A stretch of 64,000 nt of DNA from Nocardia jiangxiensis NBRC 101359. Its GTDB lineage: Bacteria > Actinomycetota > Actinomycetes > Mycobacteriales > Mycobacteriaceae. Of the stretch, positions 35,543-44,289 are shown piece by piece. A program made the position numbers and the translations under genes. The number at the start of each line of letters is the position of its first letter. Position 1 is the first letter of the stretch. The DNA is taken from the NCBI RefSeq assembly GCF_000308615.1, contig NZ_BAGB01000164.1, positions 43,914-107,913 of the forward strand, given 5' to 3'. The notes under the pieces were generated by a model. That model saw only the letters and a list, made by a program, of their open reading frames with translations, had not been told where the DNA came from and did no database searches.

Positions 35543-36370
35543 ATGGACGTCATCCCACTCGATGCCCCGGTAGGCGCGGAACTACGCGGGGTCGATCTGG
35601 CCAAGCCACTGTCCGACGACGAGATCGCCCAGCTCCGTGACGCATTCCTCGCCCATCACCTGATCGTCGTGCGCGAGCAGGACATCGAGGGCGAGGACCA
35701 GGACAGATTCGTCCAGCATCTCGGGCCGCTGCTGGCGTTCGACAACGGCGTGTACCACCAGTTCATGACCAATCAGCACGTCGAGAACGCCGCGATGTCC
35801 GGCTCAGGACGGCTGCTGTTCCACAACGACGGGGCGTTCCGCTCCCGTCCCCGCGCGGGAACCTCCCTCTACGCCATCGACGTCTCCCCGACGTCGCCGC
35901 CCACCAGCTTTGCCAACGGCGTCCGAGCTTACGAGCTGCTTCCAGAGAACCTGCGGAAGAAGATAGACCAGCTCAGTGCCGTGCACATCCTCGACTACGA
36001 CGACCCGGAGCAGGAGTCCAACCGCGTCCGCCAAGCCGACTTCCCGGCCGGCCGCACTCTCGACGACGTCCGGCACGCGGTCCACCCGATGGTGGTGACG
36101 CTGCCGTACAGCGGCCAGAAGGCAATCTTCGTGAGCGAGTTCTACACCAGTCACATCCTCGAGTTCGGGCCCACTTCGACCGAAGGGGAAGACATCCTCC
36201 AGCAGGTGTTCGCCGTCCTGTACGACGAGGGCAACGTCTATTCCCACCACTACCGCAACGGCGATCTCGTCGTGTGGGACAACTACGGCGTCCAGCACGC
36301 CCGCTCCGGCGCGATCGACTCCAACCCCCGGCATCTGCGCCGCCTGGTACTGGACACGCTGAGCTGGTGA
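35543..36370 (+). CDS. TauD/TfdA-family Fe(II)/2-oxoglutarate dioxygenase
   Basis: A 275-residue oxygenase, equal in length to the one at 25585. FHNDGAFRS near 93 supplies the HxD ligands and WDNYGVQHARSG near 250 the distal His and Arg region. AAGGAGAA precedes the ATG. The P450 starts just after its stop, so a hydroxylation sequence by both enzymes is plausible. It is driven by the promoter at 35481. Confidence 0.92.
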   Translation: MDVIPLDAPVGAELRGVDLAKPLSDDEIAQLRDAFLAHHLIVVREQDIEGEDQDRFVQHLGPLLAFDNGVYHQFMTNQHVENAAMSGSGRLLFHNDGAFRSRPRAGTSLYAIDVSPTSPPTSFANGVRAYELLPENLRKKIDQLSAVHILDYDDPEQESNRVRQADFPAGRTLDDVRHAVHPMVVTLPYSGQKAIFVSEFYTSHILEFGPTSTEGEDILQQVFAVLYDEGNVYSHHYRNGDLVVWDNYGVQHARSGAIDSNPRHLRRLVLDTLSW

Positions 36371-36375
36371 GCGCG

Positions 36376-37635
36376 ATGACTCGTAGCACAACCTGGCATC
36401 CCGAATCATTCATAAATCTCACCGATTACCGCGAAGTGACCGAGGTCCTGCACCGCGGCAGGGAGTTCGTCCTCGAGGGAACTAAAGCCGAATCCGACGA
36501 GTTCGTGCACGACACCCTCATCTCCATCGACGGACGTCCGCATCTCGAACGCCGGCGCGCGCTCATGAAGATGCTGACACCATCTCAGCCGTGGGGTGCC
36601 GAGGGGCATCTGCTGGACGAGGTGTTCGACGACAACCTACGCCGCATCCGCGAGACAGTGCCCCCGGTCGACGGCGCACACCACTTCGACCTCATCGACT
36701 TCTGCCGACGGATCGTCTGGCGTGTGACTGCGGCGTTCGTCGGAATCGATGGCATCGACAGTGACGAAAAGGTGTCCTGGTTTCTCGAGCTGGCCGCGCC
36801 GGTACTGAACACGCTGGTGGTCGAATATGCGCCGGAGGCGGAACGTGACGCGATCGTCCTGCGCGGACGAGAGGCCCGCGAGCAGATCCGCCGCGAGATG
36901 TTCCTCCCCAGCATCGAACGACGCCGGGCACTGTTACGACAGGCGGCAGAGAGCGGAGGCTCGACCGAGGATCTTCCCGCCGATCTGCTCATGAGCATGC
37001 TGGCCGACGCCGGTGATGGGGATACGGACCTCGAGCCCATCTTCCGCGAAGCCGTCGCCCTTTTGGCCGCATCGGTGAACAACCCCGTGTCCCAGGCCGC
37101 CTGGTCGCTCGATGATCTCCTCGACTGGCTGGAGGCACATCCCGAGGGCCACGCGCACACAAGCGAGCGGGAGTTCCTGAACCTCGCGGTGAAGGAATCC
37201 ATCCGCCTTCACCGATCCTCGCGCCCGTATCTCGTCCGGATCGCCACCGCCGACACCGTCCTCGAGTCGACGGGCCGAGCGGTACCCGCTGGCTCCTGGG
37301 TCGCGAGCTGGGTCGGCGCAGCAAACCGGGATCCCGCCGTGTTCGGTGCGGACTCGGACAGCTTCGACCCGTATCGCGCTCCACTCGACCCGAAGGTCGC
37401 AACCTTCGGAGTCGGGTTCGGCATCGGACCGCATTCGTGTCTGGGCCGCCCGATGTTGCTGTGGGAGCAGGGCGGCGAGGAGGCCCAGGGCATCCAGACC
37501 AAGCTTCTGCGGTTCATGCTGCGGAGCGGAATCCGGAAAGACCCCGGCGGTGTACACGAACTCATCGGCGTCGAGGGTGGTCGCCGATTCTCTCGGTATG
37601 ACGTCACCCTGCCGGCGGAGAACACGAGCAGCTGA
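36376..37635 (+). CDS. Cytochrome P450 with atypical I-helix (paralogue of 18547)
   Basis: A 419-residue P450. KESIR (273-277) gives ExxR and GIGPHSCLGRP the heme loop with Cys 355. The I-helix again reads AASVNNPVSQ (231-240), identical to the protein at 18547. ATG 36376 is used, with GGTGAG upstream; a GTG at 36367 overlapping the TauD stop is possible. It has no neighbouring reductase, so it may share the PDR-type reductase at 17545. Confidence 0.9.
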   Translation: MTRSTTWHPESFINLTDYREVTEVLHRGREFVLEGTKAESDEFVHDTLISIDGRPHLERRRALMKMLTPSQPWGAEGHLLDEVFDDNLRRIRETVPPVDGAHHFDLIDFCRRIVWRVTAAFVGIDGIDSDEKVSWFLELAAPVLNTLVVEYAPEAERDAIVLRGREAREQIRREMFLPSIERRRALLRQAAESGGSTEDLPADLLMSMLADAGDGDTDLEPIFREAVALLAASVNNPVSQAAWSLDDLLDWLEAHPEGHAHTSEREFLNLAVKESIRLHRSSRPYLVRIATADTVLESTGRAVPAGSWVASWVGAANRDPAVFGADSDSFDPYRAPLDPKVATFGVGFGIGPHSCLGRPMLLWEQGGEEAQGIQTKLLRFMLRSGIRKDPGGVHELIGVEGGRRFSRYDVTLPAENTSS

Positions 37636-37651
37636 CCCCGGTCGACAGAAT

Positions 37652-37689
37652 GGCCCGGTCCCCACCCACATCAGGGTGCAGACCGGGCC
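37652..37689. terminator. Hairpin between convergent genes
   Basis: GGCCCGGT (37652-37659) pairs with ACCGGGCC (37682-37689), with an inner CCACCC/GGGTG stem. It lies between the P450 stop and the convergent lyase gene. Confidence 0.75.
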
Positions 37690-37706
37690 GGACCATATGT
37701 GGGCCG

Positions 37707-38600
37707 TCAGCGCTCGACGCTACGCCGCTCGATGTCGAGCAGGTGTTCGAGCCGGAGCACGTCGTGGATCATTTCGGTCTCTTCCCGGAACATGGCCGCG
37801 ACACCCGGATCGGACGATCCGCGCGCAAGACTCTCGTAGCTCAGCCGCATCGCGTGCTGACGCGTGTAGAACGGGGTCAGCGGATCGACCACCGCCCGAA
37901 AGCCGAGCTCCCCGAGGACGTCCAACGGAAGCGGCAGAGAGCCGAGGCCCGCGTGCAGCAGGTAGAACAGCGGCCCGGGTACCCGCTCCCCGATCGACCG
38001 GACCTGGTCGGGTGTCTTCTCCAGGACGAACAACATGTCCGCGCCCGCATCTCGGTACGCCTCGGCCCGGCGGACGGCCGCATCGAGCCCTTCCGAACGA
38101 CACGCGTTCGTCCGCGCGATCACGACGAAACCGGAGTCCCGCCGAGCAGCGACCGCCACCTTGATCTTCTCGACCATCAGCTCCATCGGCACGAGGTGCT
38201 CTACACCGATGTGGTGGTGCGCGCGCTTCGGCATCAGCTGGTCCTCGATCTCGATGCCGGCGATGCCCGCCGCCTCGCACATTCGAACGGTGTGCTCGAC
38301 ATGCATCGGATCGCCCCACGCGCACTGCCCGTCGAGAATCAGCGGTAGGTCGGTGGCAGCCCGGATCTCCAGCGCGACGTCGACGATCCGCGTCAGTGAC
38401 AACTGCGCCTCGGTCGTCGCTTTGACGTAGCCGAGCGTCGCGCCGCCGAGGTAGAGCGCCCGGAAACCCGCTCGCTCCGCGAACAAGGCACTCAATGGGT
38501 CGAGCACCAACGGAAACACGACCGGTTCGGAATTCGTGAGCAGGTGGCGAAACCGGCTGCCGGGTGAAGCGTAGGCGTCGGAAGCTGCATCGACAGACAT
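37707..38600 (-). CDS. PEP mutase/isocitrate lyase superfamily protein
   Basis: A 297-residue barrel protein. GATLGY near 52, LILDGQCAWGDP near 86 and IEIEDQLMPKRAHHHIG near 116 match the superfamily's metal-binding and loop regions. The catalytic loop of isocitrate and methylisocitrate lyases, KxCGH, reads KRAHHH, so the general-acid Cys is absent. Oxaloacetate decarboxylase-like or phosphonopyruvate-type activity is more likely than a true lyase. The start at 38600 is chosen because the family domain begins there. The promoter at 38704-38732 faces it. Confidence 0.85.
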   Translation of the reverse strand: MSVDAASDAYASPGSRFRHLLTNSEPVVFPLVLDPLSALFAERAGFRALYLGGATLGYVKATTEAQLSLTRIVDVALEIRAATDLPLILDGQCAWGDPMHVEHTVRMCEAAGIAGIEIEDQLMPKRAHHHIGVEHLVPMELMVEKIKVAVAARRDSGFVVIARTNACRSEGLDAAVRRAEAYRDAGADMLFVLEKTPDQVRSIGERVPGPLFYLLHAGLGSLPLPLDVLGELGFRAVVDPLTPFYTRQHAMRLSYESLARGSSDPGVAAMFREETEMIHDVLRLEHLLDIERRSVER

Positions 38601-38703
38601 GAGGGACCTTCCGGTCAGAGGAGGAGAACGGTCAAGCGCGGATCCGCGTGCCGCACCGGAGACCGGGTCGGCAGGCTCAGACAGCCGGATACCATTCGCC
38701 CCG

Positions 38704-38748
38704 ACGGTAAAATCCCACATCGGGAATGTCAACAGGCAGCCTGTTGAC
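38704..38748 (-). promoter_or_regulatory. 21-bp palindrome with TTGACA/TACCGT promoter
   Basis: 38728-38748 is a perfect palindrome around AACAGGCAGCCTGTT. On the minus strand TTGACA (38727-38732) and TACCGT (38704-38709) are separated by exactly 17 bp and point to the lyase gene at 38600. The opposite strand also has TTGACA but no good -10. It is the strongest member of the ACAGG family. Confidence 0.75.
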
Positions 38749-38801
38749 AATCTCCGCAGCCGGCGCCACAACGGCCCGAGTCACCCGCCGCGGTCAGGCC
38801 A

Positions 38802-39263
38802 TCACTTCCTCGAATCGACCAGCCGGTTGATGATCTGCACCGCCGCTTGAACCGTCTTGCGCTCCGCCGCCGTCGCATCTTCACGGAGTGCCGATTCCAG
38901 CCAGTCTTTCCGGGTGGCCGTCAAACGGGCTGCAACCGCCCTCCCTTCCGAGGTCGCCTCCAGGAGGGACTTGCGGCCGTCTGCCGGGTCTTTCTCACTG
39001 CGGATCAGGCCGTCTTCGCGAAGATTGGCCAGCAGCTCGGACATGGACTGCTGTCGCATGTTCTCCGCCTTGGCAAGCTCACTCGCCGTTATGGGGCCGT
39101 TGTCGATGATCCGAGTCAAGGTCGCCATCTGCGCCCAGGTCCAGCGACCGGCCCAATGCCCGGTCTTGGCAGCCACCTCGGTACGAATCCGCGCCCGTAG
39201 CCGCGTCACGGCCAGCGCGAGCTCGGCCGCCAGCGCTGCGGGATCCTCTTTCTCGACACCCAT
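38802..39263 (-). CDS. MarR family transcriptional regulator
   Basis: A 153-residue winged-helix protein, a paralogue of the one at 15062. PITASELAKAENMRQQSMSE forms the recognition region and DPADGRKSLLEATSEGR the wing. It is transcribed towards the lyase gene; the 21-bp palindrome lies 53 bp beyond its stop, so it may autoregulate that downstream gene. The start at 39263 is the first with the standard N-terminal helix. Confidence 0.9.
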   Translation of the reverse strand: MGVEKEDPAALAAELALAVTRLRARIRTEVAAKTGHWAGRWTWAQMATLTRIIDNGPITASELAKAENMRQQSMSELLANLREDGLIRSEKDPADGRKSLLEATSEGRAVAARLTATRKDWLESALREDATAAERKTVQAAVQIINRLVDSRK

Positions 39264-39512
39264 GCGTGTCAAACTACCGCCCAACCCGAGACATCTTCGC
39301 GTCGGAACCCATCCTCCGGCGCAACCCGATCCGCGCGGCCGACTGCTCACCTCGGAGATCGCGGTCGCCGCGCTGCACCACCATCTGCCCGCACACGGGG
39401 CCGAGCACATCAGCCAGACGAACTTCGTGGCACCGTGCTGTCCGACGCCGATCGCCGGGTGCCCATCCGATCTCCGGCAGCCGGCGAGGGGTTGCTTCTG
39501 CAGACGATAAAG

Positions 39513-39535
39513 GTAATCATAGTAAGCAGAATCAC
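39513..39535. promoter_or_regulatory. AT-rich element before the SDR-SnoaL-P450-SDR operon
   Basis: The minus strand contains TTACTATGATTA, an exact core match. On the plus strand the flank TAAGCAGAATCAC matches 49743 and 17476. It ends 21 bp before the SDR start. Confidence 0.65.
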
Positions 39536-39556
39536 ATCTCTAGTCGAAGGAGTCGC

Positions 39557-40408
39557 ATGCGTCCGGAACACGGCAGCGCGGCAGTCGAGCAGAGCGCGCG
39601 GCTCGCGGGAAAGCATCTGTTCGTCACCGGCGGAACTCGCGGCATCGGCCTCGCGATCACTGCTGCGGCCCTCGCCCGCGGTGCACGAGTGTCTTTCGTG
39701 GGCACAACTTCCGACGGCGTCCGAAACGCCGAGGCCGATCTGCACAACAGCGGGGCTGACGTGGCCGGATTCCAGGCGGATGTCACGGACGAGGCCGCGG
39801 TACACGCCGCCGTCACCGCGGCGAGCGAGCGCTTCGGCCCTATCGATGTCCTCGTCGCGAACGCCGGGCGGTCGAGCGTTCACGGCCCATTGCGGGACTC
39901 GAGCCCTGCTGCTTGGTGGTCGGACGTCAGCGTGAACGTTCTCGGTGTGGCGCACTGCGCGGCGGCGGTCTTGCCGTCCATGACCGAGCGTGGAATGGGT
40001 CGAATCATAGCCATGGTATCGGGTACAGCCGGTCGACCCAGCCCGTATAACAGCGCTTACTCCTGCTCGAAAGCCGCGGTCGTCCGTCTCGTCGACTGCT
40101 TGGCAGAGGAAGTTCGCGAAGACGGTATCGCCGTGTTCGCTCTGCGACCCGGCAACGTCCAGACCGACATGCTTGCCGCATTCGCCGAGTCCGAGGAGAT
40201 CCGCCGGTGGATTCCGGGCGACATCGCCAGACTGCGGCCACAATCACCGGACCGCGCCGTAGCCGCGACGCTCTGGCTGGCCGAGGGCGATGGCGACGCG
40301 TTGTCCGGCCGCTGGATCGACGCGGAAGACGATCTCCCCGCGCTCGCCGCCCGCGCCGGTGACATCGCCGCTGCGGACCTTTATCAGCTGCGGCGCAGGA
40401 AAGCCTGA
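39557..40408 (+). CDS. SDR family oxidoreductase
   Basis: A 283-residue SDR. TGGTRGIG near 24, VANAG near 100 and the active-site YSCSK near 169 are present. GAAGGAG precedes the ATG at 39557. It opens an operon with a SnoaL-like protein, a P450 and another SDR. Confidence 0.9.
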   Translation: MRPEHGSAAVEQSARLAGKHLFVTGGTRGIGLAITAAALARGARVSFVGTTSDGVRNAEADLHNSGADVAGFQADVTDEAAVHAAVTAASERFGPIDVLVANAGRSSVHGPLRDSSPAAWWSDVSVNVLGVAHCAAAVLPSMTERGMGRIIAMVSGTAGRPSPYNSAYSCSKAAVVRLVDCLAEEVREDGIAVFALRPGNVQTDMLAAFAESEEIRRWIPGDIARLRPQSPDRAVAATLWLAEGDGDALSGRWIDAEDDLPALAARAGDIAAADLYQLRRRKA

Positions 40409-40452
40409 CGCCACCCGTAAACCAATCTCACCTCAACGAGGAGGAACGTGCC

Positions 40453-40914
40453 ATGAGCACACCCGAAACCAATGCTTGCCGAGCAGTGGTGGAGCGCTTC
40501 TACCAGGCAATGGCCGCCGGTGACCTGGAAACCGTCTATAGCCTGTTCGCTGAGGAGGCAGTCGTCTCCCTGGCCGGCCAGCTCGAAATCTGCGGCACCT
40601 ACCGCGGACGCGCCCGGATCGGTGAGTGGGGTCAGGCGGTATTCGGCCGGCTCGACCCCGCGACTGTCCAGGCCCCGGCGCGCTACACGATCTTCGCGGT
40701 GGATCCGCCACGTGTGTGCGCGATGAGCGAGGTCCGTGCCCGTGCGGCAGACGACACTCTCGACTACGTGCCCACCTACGCCCAGCTCTTCGAGATCCGG
40801 GACGGCCAGATCCAGAAGTTCTGGGAATTCGCCGACACCGCCATGTTGGAGCAGCTGTTCGGAAATCGGCTGGACAAACCCCAAGCCGGCGCCGGATCCG
40901 CATTCGAGTTCTGA
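40453..40914 (+). CDS. SnoaL-like/NTF2-fold protein
   Basis: A 153-residue protein with the NTF2-like layout: ACRAVVERFYQAMAAGD at the N-terminus, LFAEEAVV, then a run of strands ending in FEIRDGQIQKFWEF. This cone-shaped fold houses dehydratases, isomerases, epoxide hydrolases and polyketide cyclases. ACGAGGAGGAA precedes the ATG. Its position before the P450 suggests it acts on an oxygenated intermediate. Confidence 0.85.
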   Translation: MSTPETNACRAVVERFYQAMAAGDLETVYSLFAEEAVVSLAGQLEICGTYRGRARIGEWGQAVFGRLDPATVQAPARYTIFAVDPPRVCAMSEVRARAADDTLDYVPTYAQLFEIRDGQIQKFWEFADTAMLEQLFGNRLDKPQAGAGSAFEF

Positions 40915-40972
40915 GCACCCGCCGCGCTGTCCCCATCGCAGACCTTTTCATCGTTTTACCCAGGAGATCACT

Positions 40973-42205
40973 GTGCCCGCAGACCCCGCCGTCGTCGCGG
41001 ATCTTTCCGAACTTGTCCGGCTCGAGGATCCGGATTTCTATTCGGACGACCCTTTCCCGCTGTACGCGCGGCTACGCCGGGAATCCCCGGTGCATTACTA
41101 CGAGCCACTCGACCTGTGGCTGCTCACACGGTACGAGGATATTCGGGAGGTGGGCCGGACCCCGCTGATCTTCAGTAGCAGCGACGGCATCCTGCTCAAC
41201 GACTTCCGATACGGCAACGTCGTGGCGTCGTTCTTCCCACCGAACGCCGAGAACTTCGCCCTGGACGGACCGCCCCGGCACGCCGAGCTCCGCAAAGCCA
41301 TCCGGACGCCCTTCAGCCCGGTCAACGTGGCCAAACTGAACGAGCAGGTGCGCTCCGTGGTCGTGGAGATTCTGGACGCCATCGTGCCGGGCGAGGACAC
41401 GGACTGGCTCACCGACGTCGCGATGGCCGTCCCGTCGGTCATGATCGCGACGCTGCTCGGCATGCCGCCCGAGGACCGTCCGTTGCTGGACGGGTGGGCC
41501 AACGAGATCATCAAAATGGGTGCCGCGGTCGGCAAGGAGGAACTCGCGGAGGTGGCCGCCGGGCTCGGCGGAATGTATGCGTACTTCGCGGATCAACTGG
41601 CGGACCGACGTCGCAATCCCGGCACCGATCTGCTGACGGCCTTGGCGCAGGCGGAAGACGCAGGAGCATTGAACAACGAAACCGTGCACATGATGGTCGC
41701 GGGTGTCCTGTCCGCGGGCAACGAGACTACCCGCAACCTCGTCGCCGGACTCGCCGTGGCCTTCTCCGAACATCCGGAACAGTACGCTCGTCTGGTCACC
41801 GATCCGACGCTGGCCCGCAACGCCACCGACGAGTTGCTGCGCTGGATCACGCCGGTGCGCGGCTTCGGCCGCACCGTCACCGAGGACACCGAAATCGGCG
41901 GCCAGGCGATGCGCCGCGGGCAGCGTGTCTACATGCTGTACGGCGCCGCCAACCGGGACGAGACCGTCTTTGCCGACCCCGAGACGTTCGACATCGGCCG
42001 CGACTTCCGCGAGGCCATGCATCTGTCGTTCGGCTTCGGTGAGCATTCCTGCATCGGATCATCCCTTGCCCGGCTGGAAACCGCGACAGTCCTGGAGGAG
42101 ATGGCGCGCCGGTTCCGGTCGATCGAACTCGCCGGCACGCCCCGACGGCACGCGCAACTGCTCGCCAATGCATACGAATCGCTGCACGTCACCGTCCGGG
42201 TCTGA
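40973..42205 (+). CDS. Cytochrome P450 monooxygenase (paralogue of 704)
   Basis: A 410-residue P450. AGNETT (248-253) is a normal I-helix motif, ELLR gives ExxR (287-290), and FGFGEHSCIG the heme loop with Cys 360. The GTG start at 40973 follows CAGGAGA by six bases. It resembles the P450 at 704, including an N-terminal FYxDDP motif and YYExLD. It has no ferredoxin next door; the ferredoxin at 2032 may serve it. Confidence 0.94.
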   Translation: MPADPAVVADLSELVRLEDPDFYSDDPFPLYARLRRESPVHYYEPLDLWLLTRYEDIREVGRTPLIFSSSDGILLNDFRYGNVVASFFPPNAENFALDGPPRHAELRKAIRTPFSPVNVAKLNEQVRSVVVEILDAIVPGEDTDWLTDVAMAVPSVMIATLLGMPPEDRPLLDGWANEIIKMGAAVGKEELAEVAAGLGGMYAYFADQLADRRRNPGTDLLTALAQAEDAGALNNETVHMMVAGVLSAGNETTRNLVAGLAVAFSEHPEQYARLVTDPTLARNATDELLRWITPVRGFGRTVTEDTEIGGQAMRRGQRVYMLYGAANRDETVFADPETFDIGRDFREAMHLSFGFGEHSCIGSSLARLETATVLEEMARRFRSIELAGTPRRHAQLLANAYESLHVTVRV

Positions 42206-42237
42206 CCCAGCTTTCACTTCCTACAGGAGAAAACATC

Positions 42238-43002
42238 GTGACATTCCAGAACAAGCGCATCGTCGTGACCGGCGCGGGTGGCGGAATCGGCCACGCGACC
42301 GCACTGCACCTCGCCCGTCAAGGAGCTTCGGTGTTGTGTACCGACGTGGACGGTGAGGGATTGGAGCGCACCCGGAAGGAACTTCAGGAGGCCGCGCCCT
42401 CGGTCCGCGTTGCGTCCGAAGTGCTGGACTCCAGCGACGAGACCGCTGCGGCCGCGGTGCTGAGCCGGTACGCCGAGACCTGGGGCGGCCCGTTCGATGC
42501 ACTGGCCAACGTGGCAGGAGTCATCCTGGCGAAGCCGCTCGCCGACTGCGAACTGGCGGATCTCGAACGTCTGATGCGGATCAACGTGGGTGGTGCGTTC
42601 GTGATGTCCCGCTCGATCCTGCCGCATCTGGCGCCGCAGGCCGTCATCGTGAACGTGAGTTCCAGCAGTGCCGGGCAGATGACGCCCGGTCTGGGGCTGT
42701 ACGGCGCGAGCAAGGCGGCGAATCTGTTCCTCACCAAGGCGTTGGCCGTCGAACTCGCCGAGCGCGGGGTACGGGTGTGCGCAATTGCCCCGGGTGCGGT
42801 CGATACCGCGATGCCTCGCCGCTGCATGCCGCCGGGCGAGGAGGGCGAGCGCATGCTCGCCCAAGCAGTCGACGGCGCGCAGCTGATCAAGACACTCGCA
42901 AAGCCCGCGGAGGTGGCGGCCGCCATAGCCTTCCTGCTTGGCGACAACGCCGGCTACGTCACCGGTTCGACCCTCTGGTTCGACGGCGGCATGCCGCACT
43001 AG
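42238..43002 (+). CDS. SDR family oxidoreductase
   Basis: A 254-residue classical SDR with TGAGGGIG near 11, NVAG near 89 and YGASK near 156. The GTG start follows CAGGAGAA. It closes the operon that starts at 39557. Confidence 0.9.
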   Translation: MTFQNKRIVVTGAGGGIGHATALHLARQGASVLCTDVDGEGLERTRKELQEAAPSVRVASEVLDSSDETAAAAVLSRYAETWGGPFDALANVAGVILAKPLADCELADLERLMRINVGGAFVMSRSILPHLAPQAVIVNVSSSSAGQMTPGLGLYGASKAANLFLTKALAVELAERGVRVCAIAPGAVDTAMPRRCMPPGEEGERMLAQAVDGAQLIKTLAKPAEVAAAIAFLLGDNAGYVTGSTLWFDGGMPH

Positions 43003-43512
43003 ATCCCGTTCCCCCGGGAGACCCCACTGCGTGTCGGCCTGAAGTTCTGCGGGGCTCAACACTGATGGACGCGCGGACCGGCGAGGAGTTCACCTACGCC
43101 GGCCGCTCCGTCCGTGCGGCGCTGCTGCGTCCGTACTGTTCTCCGCGACCAGCGGTGCATCTCGGCGGCTGTTCGGCGGGATGCGGCGCCGCCGGGCCGC
43201 TCGCATCGCGGATCACCACCCGTCGCACTGAACGACCTATCCCACCCAGGCATGATGACCATAGAGAGAGTTTAGGGCCAGCACACTCGTCACCGTCCGG
43301 GGCGCCGAACCCACGCCACGCAACGCCTGATCACACCCTCCGACACCAGCTCCAGGCCATCCGACACACGTAGGCGAGCTCTCAGTGGCCAGGCATCTAC
43401 AGGTTGGATAAACTATAGTCATGGTCGGCCGGGATTACGCTTGATTGCCCAGATCTACCGGCCGTGAGCACAGTACGTGCCGATCGACGACCGTGGGACC
43501 AGGAGGGGACAA
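43003..43512. other. Intergenic region, about 500 bp
   Basis: No convincing gene is visible. It contains the AT-rich element at 43408-43424 and, less clearly, CATGATGACCATAG near 43252. Confidence 0.55.
43408..43424. promoter_or_regulatory. AT-rich element ATAAACTATAGTCATGG before a GntR gene
   Basis: ACTATAGT is an 8-bp palindrome, and the minus strand reads TGACTATAG. Its position about 90 bp upstream of the GntR gene would suit autoregulation. Confidence 0.6.
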
Positions 43513-44271
43513 GTGGGAGATCCAGCCGTTCGGGCGATGAAACAGTCCGAGATCGTCGCCCGCCAGATCGTCGCGCGGATCGTCCGCGATCAGCTGCCGG
43601 AAGGCACGCGGCTCCCCAACGAAAAGGCGATGGTCGAGGAGTATCAGGTCGGGCGCAGCACCCTGCGCGAGGCGCTGCGCCTCTTGGAGAGCCGCGGTGT
43701 GCTGAGCATCCGTTCGGGACGCGACGGCGGCCCGAGCGTGCGTAAGCCCCGGCCATCCGATCTCGGCGAGGCGCTGACCCTGCTTCTGCAGTTCGAAGGG
43801 GTGAACTTCTCGGAGGTGTTCGCCGCTCGGCAGGCCCTCGAGCCGGCGCTGACCGGTATGGCGGCGAAGAACATCACCCCCGCGACGCTCGCGTCCATGC
43901 GCGAATGCCTGGACCGGATGAACGCCTACATCGACGAATCCGCCGTCTTCCACGCGGAGAACCTACGCTTCCACAAACTCATCGCCACCTCGTCGGGAAG
44001 CCCCGTCCTGACGATCCTCGGGCAGACACTCGAGTCCGTTGCCGACGGACTGGCCTTCGGTGCGGTCGGTGCGGGCTTCACCCGCGCGCAGCGGCTGAAG
44101 GCGATGTCCTGGCACGAGAAGCTGTACGACGCGCTCGCCGCGGGCGACCCGGTGGCCGCAGAGGATGCGATGCACGGCCACCTCGAAGATTCCCGCAAGG
44201 ACTGGATGAGCCGCTACCGGGATCTCACCCGGAGCCCGGTCCAATGGGCCACAGCGGGCGTATCCCTCTAA
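43513..44271 (+). CDS. GntR family regulator, FCD-type effector domain
   Basis: A 252-residue regulator. The winged helix has EEYQVGRSTLREALRLLESRG (about 43-62) and the wing RSGRDGG. The FCD domain keeps the usual metal-ligand His residues in LRFHKLIA, SWHEKL and HGHLED. The GTG start follows AGGAGGGG. It converges with a paralogue at 44290 and resembles the one at 60907. The recognition segment is nearly identical in all three, so they probably share operators. Confidence 0.93.
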   Translation: MGDPAVRAMKQSEIVARQIVARIVRDQLPEGTRLPNEKAMVEEYQVGRSTLREALRLLESRGVLSIRSGRDGGPSVRKPRPSDLGEALTLLLQFEGVNFSEVFAARQALEPALTGMAAKNITPATLASMRECLDRMNAYIDESAVFHAENLRFHKLIATSSGSPVLTILGQTLESVADGLAFGAVGAGFTRAQRLKAMSWHEKLYDALAAGDPVAAEDAMHGHLEDSRKDWMSRYRDLTRSPVQWATAGVSL

Positions 44272-44289
44272 CGTCCGTAATCGACGCGA

